Assembly: GCF_001650695.1 (NCBI RefSeq)
Contig: NZ_LWQS01000059.1
Span: 1 to 49,974 of the forward strand
DNA: 49,974 nt
Source of the DNA: Chloroflexus islandicus
GTDB taxonomy: Bacteria; Chloroflexota; Chloroflexia; Chloroflexales; Chloroflexaceae
Direction of reading: 5' to 3'
Positions 39,368-49,974 of this stretch are shown piece after piece. The notes below the pieces were generated by a model that saw nothing but the letters and a program-made list of their open reading frames with translations, did no database searches and had not been told where the DNA came from. The first letter of the stretch is position 1. Each line of letters begins with the position of its first letter. A program made the translations under genes and the position numbers.

Positions 39368-39638
39368 CGCCGGACGGTTGCCCGGCGCGCAGAGGGCGCA
39401 TTGGGGGAAATAGCCACAAAGAGACACAAAAGCCACAAAAAAGTTTTGGTGTATTGTGTGTCTCTTTGTGGCTATGCATCCCCCTCGCTCCGACATGGGG
39501 TGGGTGGTGAGTGCAAACGGTGTATCGCTGGGAACATATCAAACCTTTCGCGTCCTCTGCGATCTTCGCGCCTTTGCGTTTAACCCCTCTGCGCCTTTGC
39601 TCGCTTTGCGCCGTTATGGGGAAATGCCGCTTCCCCTT

Positions 39639-39878
39639 TGTCATTGCGAGCCGAGCGGTCGGGGCATCACGGCGTGATGCCCGCCGCGAGGCGAAGCAAT
39701 CCCCCGCGAGCGCGGGATCCCATCACTCATCGGTCAGCCCGCACAGCGGGCTTCGTAAGGGTCGCCCGCCCCTTCAGCGCCTGCCATCCCAGTGCCGGCG
39801 CGTGCCGCTACAGCGGGAGATTGCTTCGGTCGGGCGCCACCCAGCGCGGCTGGATGCCGCCGCTCCCTCGCAATGACA
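39639..39878. mobile_element. Composite palindromic element, full-length copy 2
   Basis: 240 bp with terminal TGTCATTGCGAG / CTCGCAATGACA. Compared with copy 1 it has GGGGCATCACGGCGTGATGC (a small palindrome) after the left end and the GGTCAGCCCGCACAGCGGGCT block in the centre. It is non-coding. Confidence 0.6.
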
Positions 39879-40143
39879 GGTGGAACGCAGGGGTGGGGAT
39901 GGGGGTGGGGGCTAGCAACCCGCACCACGGGCTTCGTACCCCAAGCCCGCCCCTTCAGCGCCTGCCATCCCAGCGCCGGCTCGTACCGCTACAGCGGGAG
40001 ATTGCTTCGGTCGGGCGCCACCCAGCGCGGCTGGGTGCCGCCGCTCCCTCGCAATGACAGGTGGAACGCGGGCGAGGGGCCGGGGGGGGCAACGCCAAAC
40101 CGCGCGGGGGCAAAGGGTTGGGGGCGAAGCGCCGCCCCCCCTT

Positions 40144-40389
40144 TGTCATTGCGAGCCGAGCGTAGGGGCATCACGGTGTGATGCCCGCCGCGAGGCGAAG
40201 CAATCTCCCGCGAGCGCGAGACCCCATCACTTACCCATCAGCCCGCGGAGCGGGCTTCGTAATCCTAGCCCGGCCCTTCAGGGCCGGGTTCCTGCCATCC
40301 CAGCGCCGGCTCGTACCGCTACAGCGGGAGATTGCTTCGGTCGGGCGCCACCCAGCGCGGCTGGGTGCCGCCGCTCCCTCGCAATGACA
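40144..40389. mobile_element. Composite palindromic element, full-length copy 3
   Basis: 246 bp with the same ends; a GCCCGGCCCTTCAGGGCCGGG palindrome has joined the centre. About 40 bases to the left (GGGGGCAAAGGGTTGGGG...) and about 80 bases to the right (GGGCGAGGGG, then the CCCCTCTCCCAC hairpin) are shared with copy 4, so the repeated unit is larger than the terminal repeats suggest. Confidence 0.6.
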
Positions 40390-40614
40390 GGTGGAACGCG
40401 GGCGAGGGGTGTCCCCTCACCCCCAGCCCCTCTCCCACTGGCGCGGGAGAGGGGCGCTGCTGCGTGCCGCCAAACGATGCAACAGCCACCAACAAGAAAG
40501 ATGTTGTGCGTTTTGTGTCTCTTTGTGGCTATTCACTCCGGCACAGGCCAGTGATTGCGGGCCCCAAGTGTTGTATCATATAACAAACCATCCATACCGT
40601 GACGAGATCACCCT

Positions 40615-43452
40615 ATGACCACATCCGCCGCCTTCACACCCGGTTCACTGGTGCGCGCCCGCGGGCGCGAATGGGTCGTCTTGCCCGAATCAACCCCTGA
40701 CCTGCTCGTCGTGCGCCCGTTGGGAGGGACGGATGATGAGATCACCGGCATCTACCTCCCGCTCGAACCGGTCGAGCCAGCCACCTTTGCCCTGCCCGAC
40801 CCCGCCCATCCCGGTGATGCGCGCTCGTGCCGGCTGCTGCGCGACGCCGTCCGGCTGGGGTTCCGTTCCAGCGCCGGCCCCTTCCGCTCGTTCGCCCGCA
40901 TTGCCGTCGAGCCGCGCCCCTACCAGCTCGTGCCGCTGCTCATGGCGCTCAAGCTCGATCCGGTGCGTCTGCTGATCGCCGACGACGTCGGGATCGGCAA
41001 GACGATTGAAGCGGCGTTGGTCGCTCGTGAATTGCTCGATCGCGGCGATGCCCAACGCCTTGCCGTGCTCTGCCCGCCCCATCTCGCCGAGCAGTGGCAG
41101 ACCGAGTTACGCGAGAAGTTTCATCTGGAGGCCGAGCTGGTGCTGCCCGGCACCGCCGCTCGCCTCGAACGGCGCTGCGCCCTCGGCCAGTCGTTGTTTG
41201 AAGTCTACGACCACGTGATCGTGTCGCTCGATTTCATCAAGTCCGAGCGCCGCCGCGATGAGTTCTTGCGCACCTGTCCCGATCTCGTGATCGTGGATGA
41301 AGCCCACACCTGCGCCTTTAGTCTCGAACGGCGCAGCGGCCAGCATCAGCGCCACGCGCTGGTCAAAGCGCTGGCCGCCGATCGCCAGCGCCATCTCATC
41401 CTCGTCACCGCGACGCCGCATAGCGGTGATGAAGCGGCCTTCCGCTCGCTGCTCGCGCTGCTCGATCCCGCGTTCGCCGATCTGCCCGACGACCTGAGCG
41501 GCCCGCAGCACGAGGCTCACCGCCGCCGCTTGGCCGCCCATTTCGTCCAGCGCCGGCGCGGCGATATTCGCCACTACCTCCACGCTGATACGCCCTTCCC
41601 CCAGCGCGATGACCGCGAAGAGACCTATCGCCTCAGCGAGGGCTATCGCCGGTTGTTCGATCGGGTGCTGCGCTATGCCCGCGAGACGGTGACCGATCCT
41701 GCCGGCGGCAATCGCCATCGCCAGCGCGTGCGCTGGTGGTCGGCCCTTGCCTTGCTGCGCGCCTTGGCCTCTAGCCCGGCTGCCGCCGCTGCTACCCTGC
41801 GCACCCGCGCCGCCACCGCCGATACCGAGACCGTCGAAGAGGCCGATGCGCTCGGTCGCCGCACGGTGCTCGATCAGATCGATGACGAGAGTAGCGAGGG
41901 GATGGATGTCATTCCCGGCAGCGATCCCGGTGAGGATGGCGATGCTTCACCGCTGCGCCGCCGCTTGCTCGATCTGGCCCGTGACGCCGAGGCGTTGCGC
42001 GGCGCTGGCGATGCCAAGCTGCAACGGGCAATTGGATTGGTGCGCGAATTGATCGACGACGGCTATCGCCCGATTGTCTTCTGCCGCTTCATCCACACCG
42101 CCGAGTATGTCGCTGCCGCCCTCCGCGAGCATCTGCCCAGCGTGACGGTCGAAGCCGTCACCGGCTTGCTGCCCCACGACGAACGCGAAGCGCGGGTGCT
42201 GGCGCTGGCTGAGCATCCCAAACGGGTGTTGGTGGCGACCGACTGTCTCAGCGAGGGGATTAATCTGCAACACCACTTCAACGCGGTGCTGCACTACGAT
42301 CTCTCGTGGAACCCGACCCGCCACGAGCAGCGCGAAGGCCGGGTTGACCGCTTTGGCCAACCCGACCCGACCGTGCGCGTGATCACCTATTACGGCGTGG
42401 ATAACCAGATTGACGGGATCGTGCTCGATGTCTTGATCCGCAAGCATCGCGCGATTCGCAACGCCTTGGGGGTGTCGGTGCCGGCGCCGATCGACTCGGA
42501 TGCAGTGGTCGAAGCGATCTTCGAGGGCCTGTTGCTGCGCGGCGGCGTGCCCGCTGCCGGTGCGCAGGCGGCCTTGCCCGGCTTTGCCGAAGCGATGGTT
42601 CCGCAGCGTGAAGCGCTGTTCCGCAGTTGGGAAGCCGCTGCCGATCGCGAGAAACGGTCGCGCACGATGTTTGCCCAAGAGAGTTTGAAACCCGATGAAG
42701 TGGCCCGCGAACTCGACGCGGCCCGCGCCGCGATCGGCGGCAGCGCCGAGGTCGAGGCGTTTGTCCGCGCGGCAGTGCCGGCGTTCGGCGGTGTGGTGAC
42801 GCCGGCCAACGGCGTGTTGCGGATCGATCTGCGCGAAGCGCCGCGCCCGCTCAAAGACGCCACTGGCGTGGCTGAGACGCTGGCTGCTCGTTGCACGCTG
42901 CCGGTCGCCGACGGCGAGGTCTACCTCAGCCGCACCCATCCGTTTGTCGAAGGGTTGGCGAGTTACGTGCTCGAAAGCGCGCTCGATCCGCTCGGCGCGA
43001 GCGTTGCCCGCCGCTGCGGCGCCATGCGCACCCGCGCCGTCGCCACCCGCACCACCCTGCTGCTGCTGCGCCTGCGCCACCACGTCATCACCCGCCGCGC
43101 CGCCGGCGAAACCGCCATGCTCGCCGAAGAATGCGTCACCGTCGCCTTCACCGGCGCGCCCGACCGCGCCGTCTGGCTCGATCCCGCCGCCGCCGAAGCC
43201 TTGCTCGCCGCCCAACCCGACGCCAATATTACGCCCGACCAAGCCACCCAATTCCTGCGCCGCGTGATCGATCACTTCGACCTGCTCTGGCCGCAGCTCA
43301 ATCAGGTGGCCCACGACCGCGCCCAACAGGTGCTGGCTGCCCATCGCCGCGTGCGCGACGCCGCCCGCATGCGCGGCGTTACCTACCGTGTCGAACCGCA
43401 AACCCCGCCCGATGTGGTGGGGGTGTACGTATTATTGCCGGTGGCGATGTAA
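40615..43452 (+). CDS. SNF2/RapA-like helicase of a DISARM-like system (DrmD-type)
   Basis: A 945-residue superfamily 2 ATPase. Motifs: DDVGIGKTIEAALVARELL (Walker A region, about 122-140), LVIVDEAHTCAF (DEAH, about 223), LVTATPHSGDEAAFRSLL, and the second domain with VFCRFIHTAEYVAAALREHL, VATDCLSEGINLQHHFNAVL and HEQREGRVDRFGQPDP (arginine finger region). It resembles RapA/SNF2 translocases and DrmD of class 1 DISARM, which acts with a helicase/DUF1998 pair and an adenine methylase; those are the neighbours here. A 1.2-kb repeat gap before and 0.37 kb of repeats after it suggest separate transcription of the three defence genes. Confidence 0.88.
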   Translation: MTTSAAFTPGSLVRARGREWVVLPESTPDLLVVRPLGGTDDEITGIYLPLEPVEPATFALPDPAHPGDARSCRLLRDAVRLGFRSSAGPFRSFARIAVEPRPYQLVPLLMALKLDPVRLLIADDVGIGKTIEAALVARELLDRGDAQRLAVLCPPHLAEQWQTELREKFHLEAELVLPGTAARLERRCALGQSLFEVYDHVIVSLDFIKSERRRDEFLRTCPDLVIVDEAHTCAFSLERRSGQHQRHALVKALAADRQRHLILVTATPHSGDEAAFRSLLALLDPAFADLPDDLSGPQHEAHRRRLAAHFVQRRRGDIRHYLHADTPFPQRDDREETYRLSEGYRRLFDRVLRYARETVTDPAGGNRHRQRVRWWSALALLRALASSPAAAAATLRTRAATADTETVEEADALGRRTVLDQIDDESSEGMDVIPGSDPGEDGDASPLRRRLLDLARDAEALRGAGDAKLQRAIGLVRELIDDGYRPIVFCRFIHTAEYVAAALREHLPSVTVEAVTGLLPHDEREARVLALAEHPKRVLVATDCLSEGINLQHHFNAVLHYDLSWNPTRHEQREGRVDRFGQPDPTVRVITYYGVDNQIDGIVLDVLIRKHRAIRNALGVSVPAPIDSDAVVEAIFEGLLLRGGVPAAGAQAALPGFAEAMVPQREALFRSWEAAADREKRSRTMFAQESLKPDEVARELDAARAAIGGSAEVEAFVRAAVPAFGGVVTPANGVLRIDLREAPRPLKDATGVAETLAARCTLPVADGEVYLSRTHPFVEGLASYVLESALDPLGASVARRCGAMRTRAVATRTTLLLLRLRHHVITRRAAGETAMLAEECVTVAFTGAPDRAVWLDPAAAEALLAAQPDANITPDQATQFLRRVIDHFDLLWPQLNQVAHDRAQQVLAAHRRVRDAARMRGVTYRVEPQTPPDVVGVYVLLPVAM

Positions 43453-43790
43453 TGGAATAGCCACAAAAAGATTTTGTGAATTTTACGTCTCTTTGTGGAA
43501 TAGCCACAAAAAGACACAAAAGCCACAAAAAGATTTTGTGAATTTTGCGTCTCTTTGTGGAATAGCCACAAAAAGACACAAAAGCCACAAAAGATTTTGT
43601 GAATTTTGCGTCTCTTCGTGGCTATTCCACAGCCACAAAAGGTTTTTGTGAATTTTGCGTCTCTTCGTGGCTATTCCACAGCCACAAAAGGTTTTTGTGA
43701 ATTTTGCGTCTCTTCGTGGCTATTCCACAGCCACAAAAGGTTTTTGTGAATTTTGCGTCTCTTCATGGCTATTTCAGCCCGATCTATCCG
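43453..43790. repeat. Tandem palindromic repeat array before the methylase gene
   Basis: Six tandem, imperfectly palindromic units of the core GCCACAAAAGATTTTGTGAA + TTTTGCGTCTCTTTGTGG. The first three are 49-68 bp and vary; the last three are near-identical 49-bp units (about 43625-43771) containing CTATTCCACAGCCACAAAAG and GTTTTTGTGAATTTTGCGTC. Single copies of the same family sit at about 39408-39476 and 40490-40533. There are no unique spacers, so it is not a CRISPR. An AT-rich stretch in otherwise GC-rich DNA, it may include the methylase promoter. Confidence 0.85.
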
Positions 43791-43822
43791 TCGTCGCTCG
43801 CTTGTCTGACAGGATACCGTCT

Positions 43823-48181
<4,359 letters not shown>

Positions 48182-48230
48182 ATCACCGCAATGCCGATAC
48201 GGGTCAGTACTTTGCTATGGTTTCCAGTAC

Positions 48231-48259
48231 TTGACAATACCTATCGACCGTGTTATAAT
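48231..48259 (+). promoter_or_regulatory. Perfect consensus promoter (TTGACA-17-TATAAT)
   Basis: TTGACA at 48231-48236, exactly 17 bases of spacer, TATAAT at 48254-48259. This is the canonical housekeeping-sigma promoter with no mismatch, the only such one noticed in the window. Transcription would begin near 48266 and run into the hairpin/ORF modules downstream. Just after it lie an ATCCCCTCTTTGTT direct repeat (about 48319 and 48369) and the hairpin TTCGTAATTTTTACGAA (48401-48417). Confidence 0.75.
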
Positions 48260-48410
48260 CTCAATGCGTACAATTGTTGCGCGTGCTGATTTTTGTTGAC
48301 TTCTTCTTACTCTCCGTAATCCCCTCTTTGTTGCGTGTAAATTCCCGTTAGTGTCTGTACCTTCTTTGTACCGCAGTATCCCCTCTTTGTTTTGCTACGA
48401 TTCGTAATTT

Positions 48411-48725
48411 TTACGAACCGATACAAGTGATGGCTGTCGGCATCGTGCCGGCATTGGCAGCCCTCGTATCCCGTAGGTCTTGCTGGCATTGTGCCGGCAA
48501 GACCGATAGCGCGGCCAAGGAGGTACCATGACCGAACTCGACGCCGGGACACCGCTCCTGTTCGCCCTTGGAATCACGGTGGACTGGTACACCGTGGTTC
48601 GTGTTGTGATCGAGATAATACGCTTCGTGCGGGAGCAATGGGGCCAACAATCTGCACCCCAGCCGCCGTCTTCGTTCGTTATTTGCATGCAACTGGAGAA
48701 AACCATTGCCAGACGTGGAGCGCAC
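48411..48725 (-). CDS. Antisense small ORF in module 1
   Basis: A 104-residue minus-strand frame with GTG start at 48725: RSTSGNGFLQLHANNE, then APLLPHEAYYLDHNTNHG, SKGEQERCP. Unlike its module 2 relative it continues past HG through the hairpin DNA to 48411 because of a 2-bp difference. Evidence for it is the same third-position bias; there is no regulatory signal in support. Confidence 0.2.
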   Translation of the reverse strand: MRSTSGNGFLQLHANNERRRRLGCRLLAPLLPHEAYYLDHNTNHGVPVHRDSKGEQERCPGVEFGHGTSLAALSVLPAQCQQDLRDTRAANAGTMPTAITCIGS

Positions 48726-48988
48726 AATATCGTAGGTCTTGCTGTCATTGTGCCAGCAAGACCGATAGTGCGGTCAAGGAGGGGCGCCATGCTCGATCGC
48801 GACGTCGGGACGTCGTTCCTGCTCTCCTTTGGAACCACGGCGGGCCGACCCACCGTGGTTCGTCTTGTGTTCGAGGGGGCATGCTTCGTGCGGGAGCAAT
48901 GGGGCCACCGTCCCAACTCCACACCGACGATAGTGATCATTCTCACTCAACAGGACAAGACCATTGCCGGACGCCGATCGCATAACCA
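48473..48988. repeat. Tandem 258-bp hairpin-plus-ORF module
   Basis: Two diverged copies start at 48473 and 48731. Each has: GTAGGTCTTGCT, a strong hairpin (48476-48504: GGTCTTGCTGGC/GCCGGCAAGACC; 48734-48762: GGTCTTGCT/AGCAAGACC), a CAAGGAGG ribosome-binding-like site, an ATG, and about 200 bases ending CCATTGCC-GACG. The loop-proximal stem keeps pairing despite changes (T-G in copy 1, T-A in copy 2). A related but weaker hairpin, GGCTGTCGGCA...CAGCC, lies just upstream at 48432-48462. Confidence 0.75.
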
Positions 48989-49043
48989 AGGGGCAAAGAG
49001 CAAACGCCGGAAATCTCGCCGGCGAAGACGGTTTCGACCCTGA
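48528..49043 (+). CDS. Open frame across the duplicated module (doubtful gene)
   Basis: A 171-residue frame beginning at the first ATG after CAAGGAGG. It consists of two repeats (TPLLFALGITVDWYTVVRVV...FVREQWG and TSFLLSFGTTAGRPTVVRLV...FVREQWG) joined by translated hairpin DNA, and a basic tail KSKRRKSRRRRRFRP. The second module has its own ribosome-binding site and ATG at 48789. No family is recognised. Against it: differences between the modules fall mostly on this frame's codon positions one and two, which is the reverse of what a conserved protein shows. It may be non-coding RNA, an antisense gene, or rapidly diverging. Confidence 0.25.
   Translation: MTELDAGTPLLFALGITVDWYTVVRVVIEIIRFVREQWGQQSAPQPPSSFVICMQLEKTIARRGAHNIVGLAVIVPARPIVRSRRGAMLDRDVGTSFLLSFGTTAGRPTVVRLVFEGACFVREQWGHRPNSTPTIVIILTQQDKTIAGRRSHNQGAKSKRRKSRRRRRFRP
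48774..48983 (-). CDS. Antisense small ORF in module 2, paralogue of 48411-48725
   Basis: A 69-residue minus-strand frame starting with ATG at 48983. It shares RSxSGNG at the start, APLLPHEAxxLxHxTNHG in the middle and RxSKGEQERxPxV with the minus-strand frame of module 1. In SKGEQER five neighbouring codons differ only at the third base. This substitution pattern favours minus-strand coding, but no ribosome-binding site or promoter was seen. Function unknown. Confidence 0.25.
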   Translation of the reverse strand: MRSASGNGLVLLSENDHYRRCGVGTVAPLLPHEACPLEHKTNHGGSARRGSKGEQERRPDVAIEHGAPP

Positions 49044-49104
49044 GCTGACCACGCATCGGTCGCGCAACCCACCAGCTCCGCCGTGACGACCGTAGACGCA
49101 TACC

Positions 49105-49133
49105 CACGGTGGGGGATGTTCTCCCCCACCGTG
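49105..49133. terminator. 12-bp perfect-stem hairpin
   Basis: CACGGTGGGGGA (49105-49116), loop TGTTC, TCCCCCACCGTG (49122-49133). It lies about 60 bases after the plus-strand open frame and about 840 bases after the consensus promoter, so it may end that transcript. There is no U-run on either side, so an RNA structural element is equally possible. Confidence 0.45.
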
Positions 49134-49389
49134 ACCGCAATGCGTACTCGCTGAACAACTCCTCATCAACACTGCGAGCCGTGGCCAGCGGTGACAACGA
49201 ACGCTGGGCGACGGAACTGCGCTGACGGAGGCAACGCTGGCGATGGTTTGGCATTGTGCCTCACCATCGAAGCAGCATGGTGGGCAGCGCGCATCATTGG
49301 CTAACCGGTGCGACACAATGCTGCAATATCGCCTCATCCAGACCTCATGCCGGTCTGTTCCGGCGACGCATCTTGTGCTGGCGGTCATA

Positions 49390-49436
49390 GGTGAATACCG
49401 CACTCGCCGGCTGGTGCTAGAAGCGTGGGATCGGGA
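49390..49436. repeat. 47-bp direct repeat, right copy (methylase tail remnant)
   Basis: It differs from 48122-48168 at three positions, and in frame gives EYRTRRLVLEAWDRDHQTQQDTD then stop at 49464. It is either the original end of the methylase gene displaced by an insertion, or the remnant of a second methylase allele. Confidence 0.8.
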
Positions 49437-49500
49437 TCACCAAACACAACAGGACACGGATTAAGGGGGCAAAGGGTTGGGGCGAAGCGCCGCCCCCCTT

Positions 49501-49753
49501 TGTCATTGCGAGCCGAGCGGTCGGGGCATCACGGTGTGATGCCCGCCGCGAGGCGAAGCAATCTCCCGCGAGGGCGGGACGCCATCACTCACCGGTCAAC
49601 CCGCGCAGCGGGCTTCGTAGCCCAAGCCCGGCCCTTTAAGGCCGGGTACCCCGTCCTGCTATCCCAAAGCCGGCTCGTACCGCTAGAGCGGGAGATTGCT
49701 TCGGTCGGGCGGCTCCCAGCGCGGCAGGGTGCCGCCGCTCCCTCGCAATGACA
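49501..49753. mobile_element. Composite palindromic element, full-length copy 4
   Basis: 253 bp with terminal TGTCATTGCGAG / CTCGCAATGACA. Flanks are shared with copy 3 (left GGGGGCAAAGGGTTGGGGCG; right AGCGGGCGAGGGT and a CCCCTCTCCCAC hairpin at about 49790-49818). Confidence 0.6.
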
Positions 49754-49974
49754 GCCGGCAAGCGGGCGAGGGTATACCCTCACCCCCAACCCCTCTCCCA
49801 CTAACGCGGGAGAGGGGCGCTGCTGCGTTCCACGTAACCGGTGCCTTTCGCGCAGCCACGGCGGCTCCCCCTCGCTCGCCGTCAGGCGGGCGAGGGGGCC
49901 GGGGGGGGAGGGCACCTCCCCTCCCCCAGCGGGGGAGGGGGCGGGGGGGGGGGCCAAACACAAAGACGCAAAGG
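49754..49974. repeat. Hairpin repeats at the window end
   Basis: No gene seen. CCCCTCTCCCACTAACGCGGGAGAGGGG (in parts), GGCGAGGGGGCCGGGGGGGG, CCCCTCCCCCAGCGGGGGAGGGG (about 49918-49940) and the start of a CAAAGACGCAAAGG unit cut off by the window end. Confidence 0.6.

Larger units (their letters stand above)
39368..40614. repeat. 1.2-kb repeat gap between the two helicase genes
   Basis: No gene seen. In order: a palindromic AATAGCCACAAAGAGACACA...TGTGTCTCTTTGTGGCTAT element (about 39408-39476); CTCTGCGATCTTCGCGCCTT half-unit (about 39556-39610); composite palindromic element copy 2 (39639-39878); a half copy ending at 40059; copy 3 (40144-40389); a CCCCTCTCCCACTGGCGCGGGAGAGGGG hairpin (in parts, about 40427-40456); and a half GTGTCTCTTTGTGGCTATTC unit (about 40513-40533). 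The SNF2 gene promoter should lie in 40535-40614, where TATCATATAAC is the only AT-rich patch. Confidence 0.7.

Noticed and set aside
43453-43790. Possible CRISPR array
   Set aside because: Units are continuous, near-palindromic and without unique spacers, and no cas genes are present.
48264-48299. 11-residue leader peptide MRTIVARADFC after the consensus promoter
   Set aside because: The ATG lies only five bases after the -10 box, at or before the expected transcript start, and no ribosome-binding site is possible unless it is leaderless.
48774-49403. 209-residue minus-strand frame
   Set aside because: Only its last 69 residues share sequence with module 1; the upstream part is Cys/His/Arg-rich, unsupported, and crosses the 12-bp-stem hairpin, so only the short version is listed, with low confidence.

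Overview
The window looks like a piece of chromosome from a GC-rich, probably thermophilic member of the Chloroflexota (Chloroflexia, Chloroflexus/Roseiflexus-like). This is an inference from overall gene style, the many TGTCATTGCGAG-type and CGCAAAGACGCAAAGG-type interspersed repeats, the split FeoB, and the caspase/STAND gene types. I ran no database search. No rRNA, tRNA or CRISPR array was recognised.

Layout. (1) 0.7-3.7 kb, plus strand: a ferrous-iron uptake operon with two FeoA genes, a FeoB split into separate GTPase and permease genes, and a FeoC-like Fe-S winged-helix protein. A YitT-type membrane protein converges on it. (2) 4.7-11.6 kb, minus strand: a SAM-cycle operon headed by a SAM-I riboswitch with a readable terminator/antiterminator. 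It runs mtnA, a MetE/UROD-like TIM barrel, a PfkB (adenosine-type) kinase, a Gfo/Idh/MocA oxidoreductase, ahcY and metK. (3) 11.7-14.9 kb, minus: KtrA and KtrB/TrkH potassium uptake plus HemW. (4) 15.6-19.3 kb, minus: a Mn/Zn ABC importer behind a DtxR-type palindrome; one permease carries its own C-terminal winged helix. (5) 19.9-27.2 kb: single genes (tandem GNAT, unknown helical protein, adenosine-specific kinase family, YbaK deacylase, glucuronate isomerase, TRIC/UPF0126 protein) separated by repeat-filled gaps.

(6) 27.2-48.2 kb is a defence/conflict island. On the minus strand a caspase-like protease overlaps a 1714-residue STAND ATPase. The two share a rare Gly-Arg-Asp beta motif. The STAND gene has undergone an exact 945-bp in-frame tandem duplication of its NTPase half and ends in about 22-24 alpha-solenoid repeats. 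Divergently on the plus strand lies a DISARM-like trio: a 1725-residue DEAD/DUF1998 helicase ending in a nuclease-like domain, a SNF2/RapA-like helicase, and an Eco57I/PglX-type adenine methylase. The methylase gene has a complete four-helix-bundle gene nested inside it in another frame, flanked by inverted GGGGAGTGGGGA repeats, without closing the host frame.

(7) 48.1-49.45 kb: a 1.27-kb unit bounded by 47-bp direct repeats that copy the methylase 3' end. It holds a perfect consensus promoter, a duplicated 258-bp hairpin-plus-ORF module and a 12-bp-stem hairpin. (8) The remaining gaps are packed with palindromic composite repeats.

The most promising material for something undescribed is the caspase/STAND pair with its duplicated NTPase, the nested four-helix-bundle element, and the 1.27-kb unit after the methylase.
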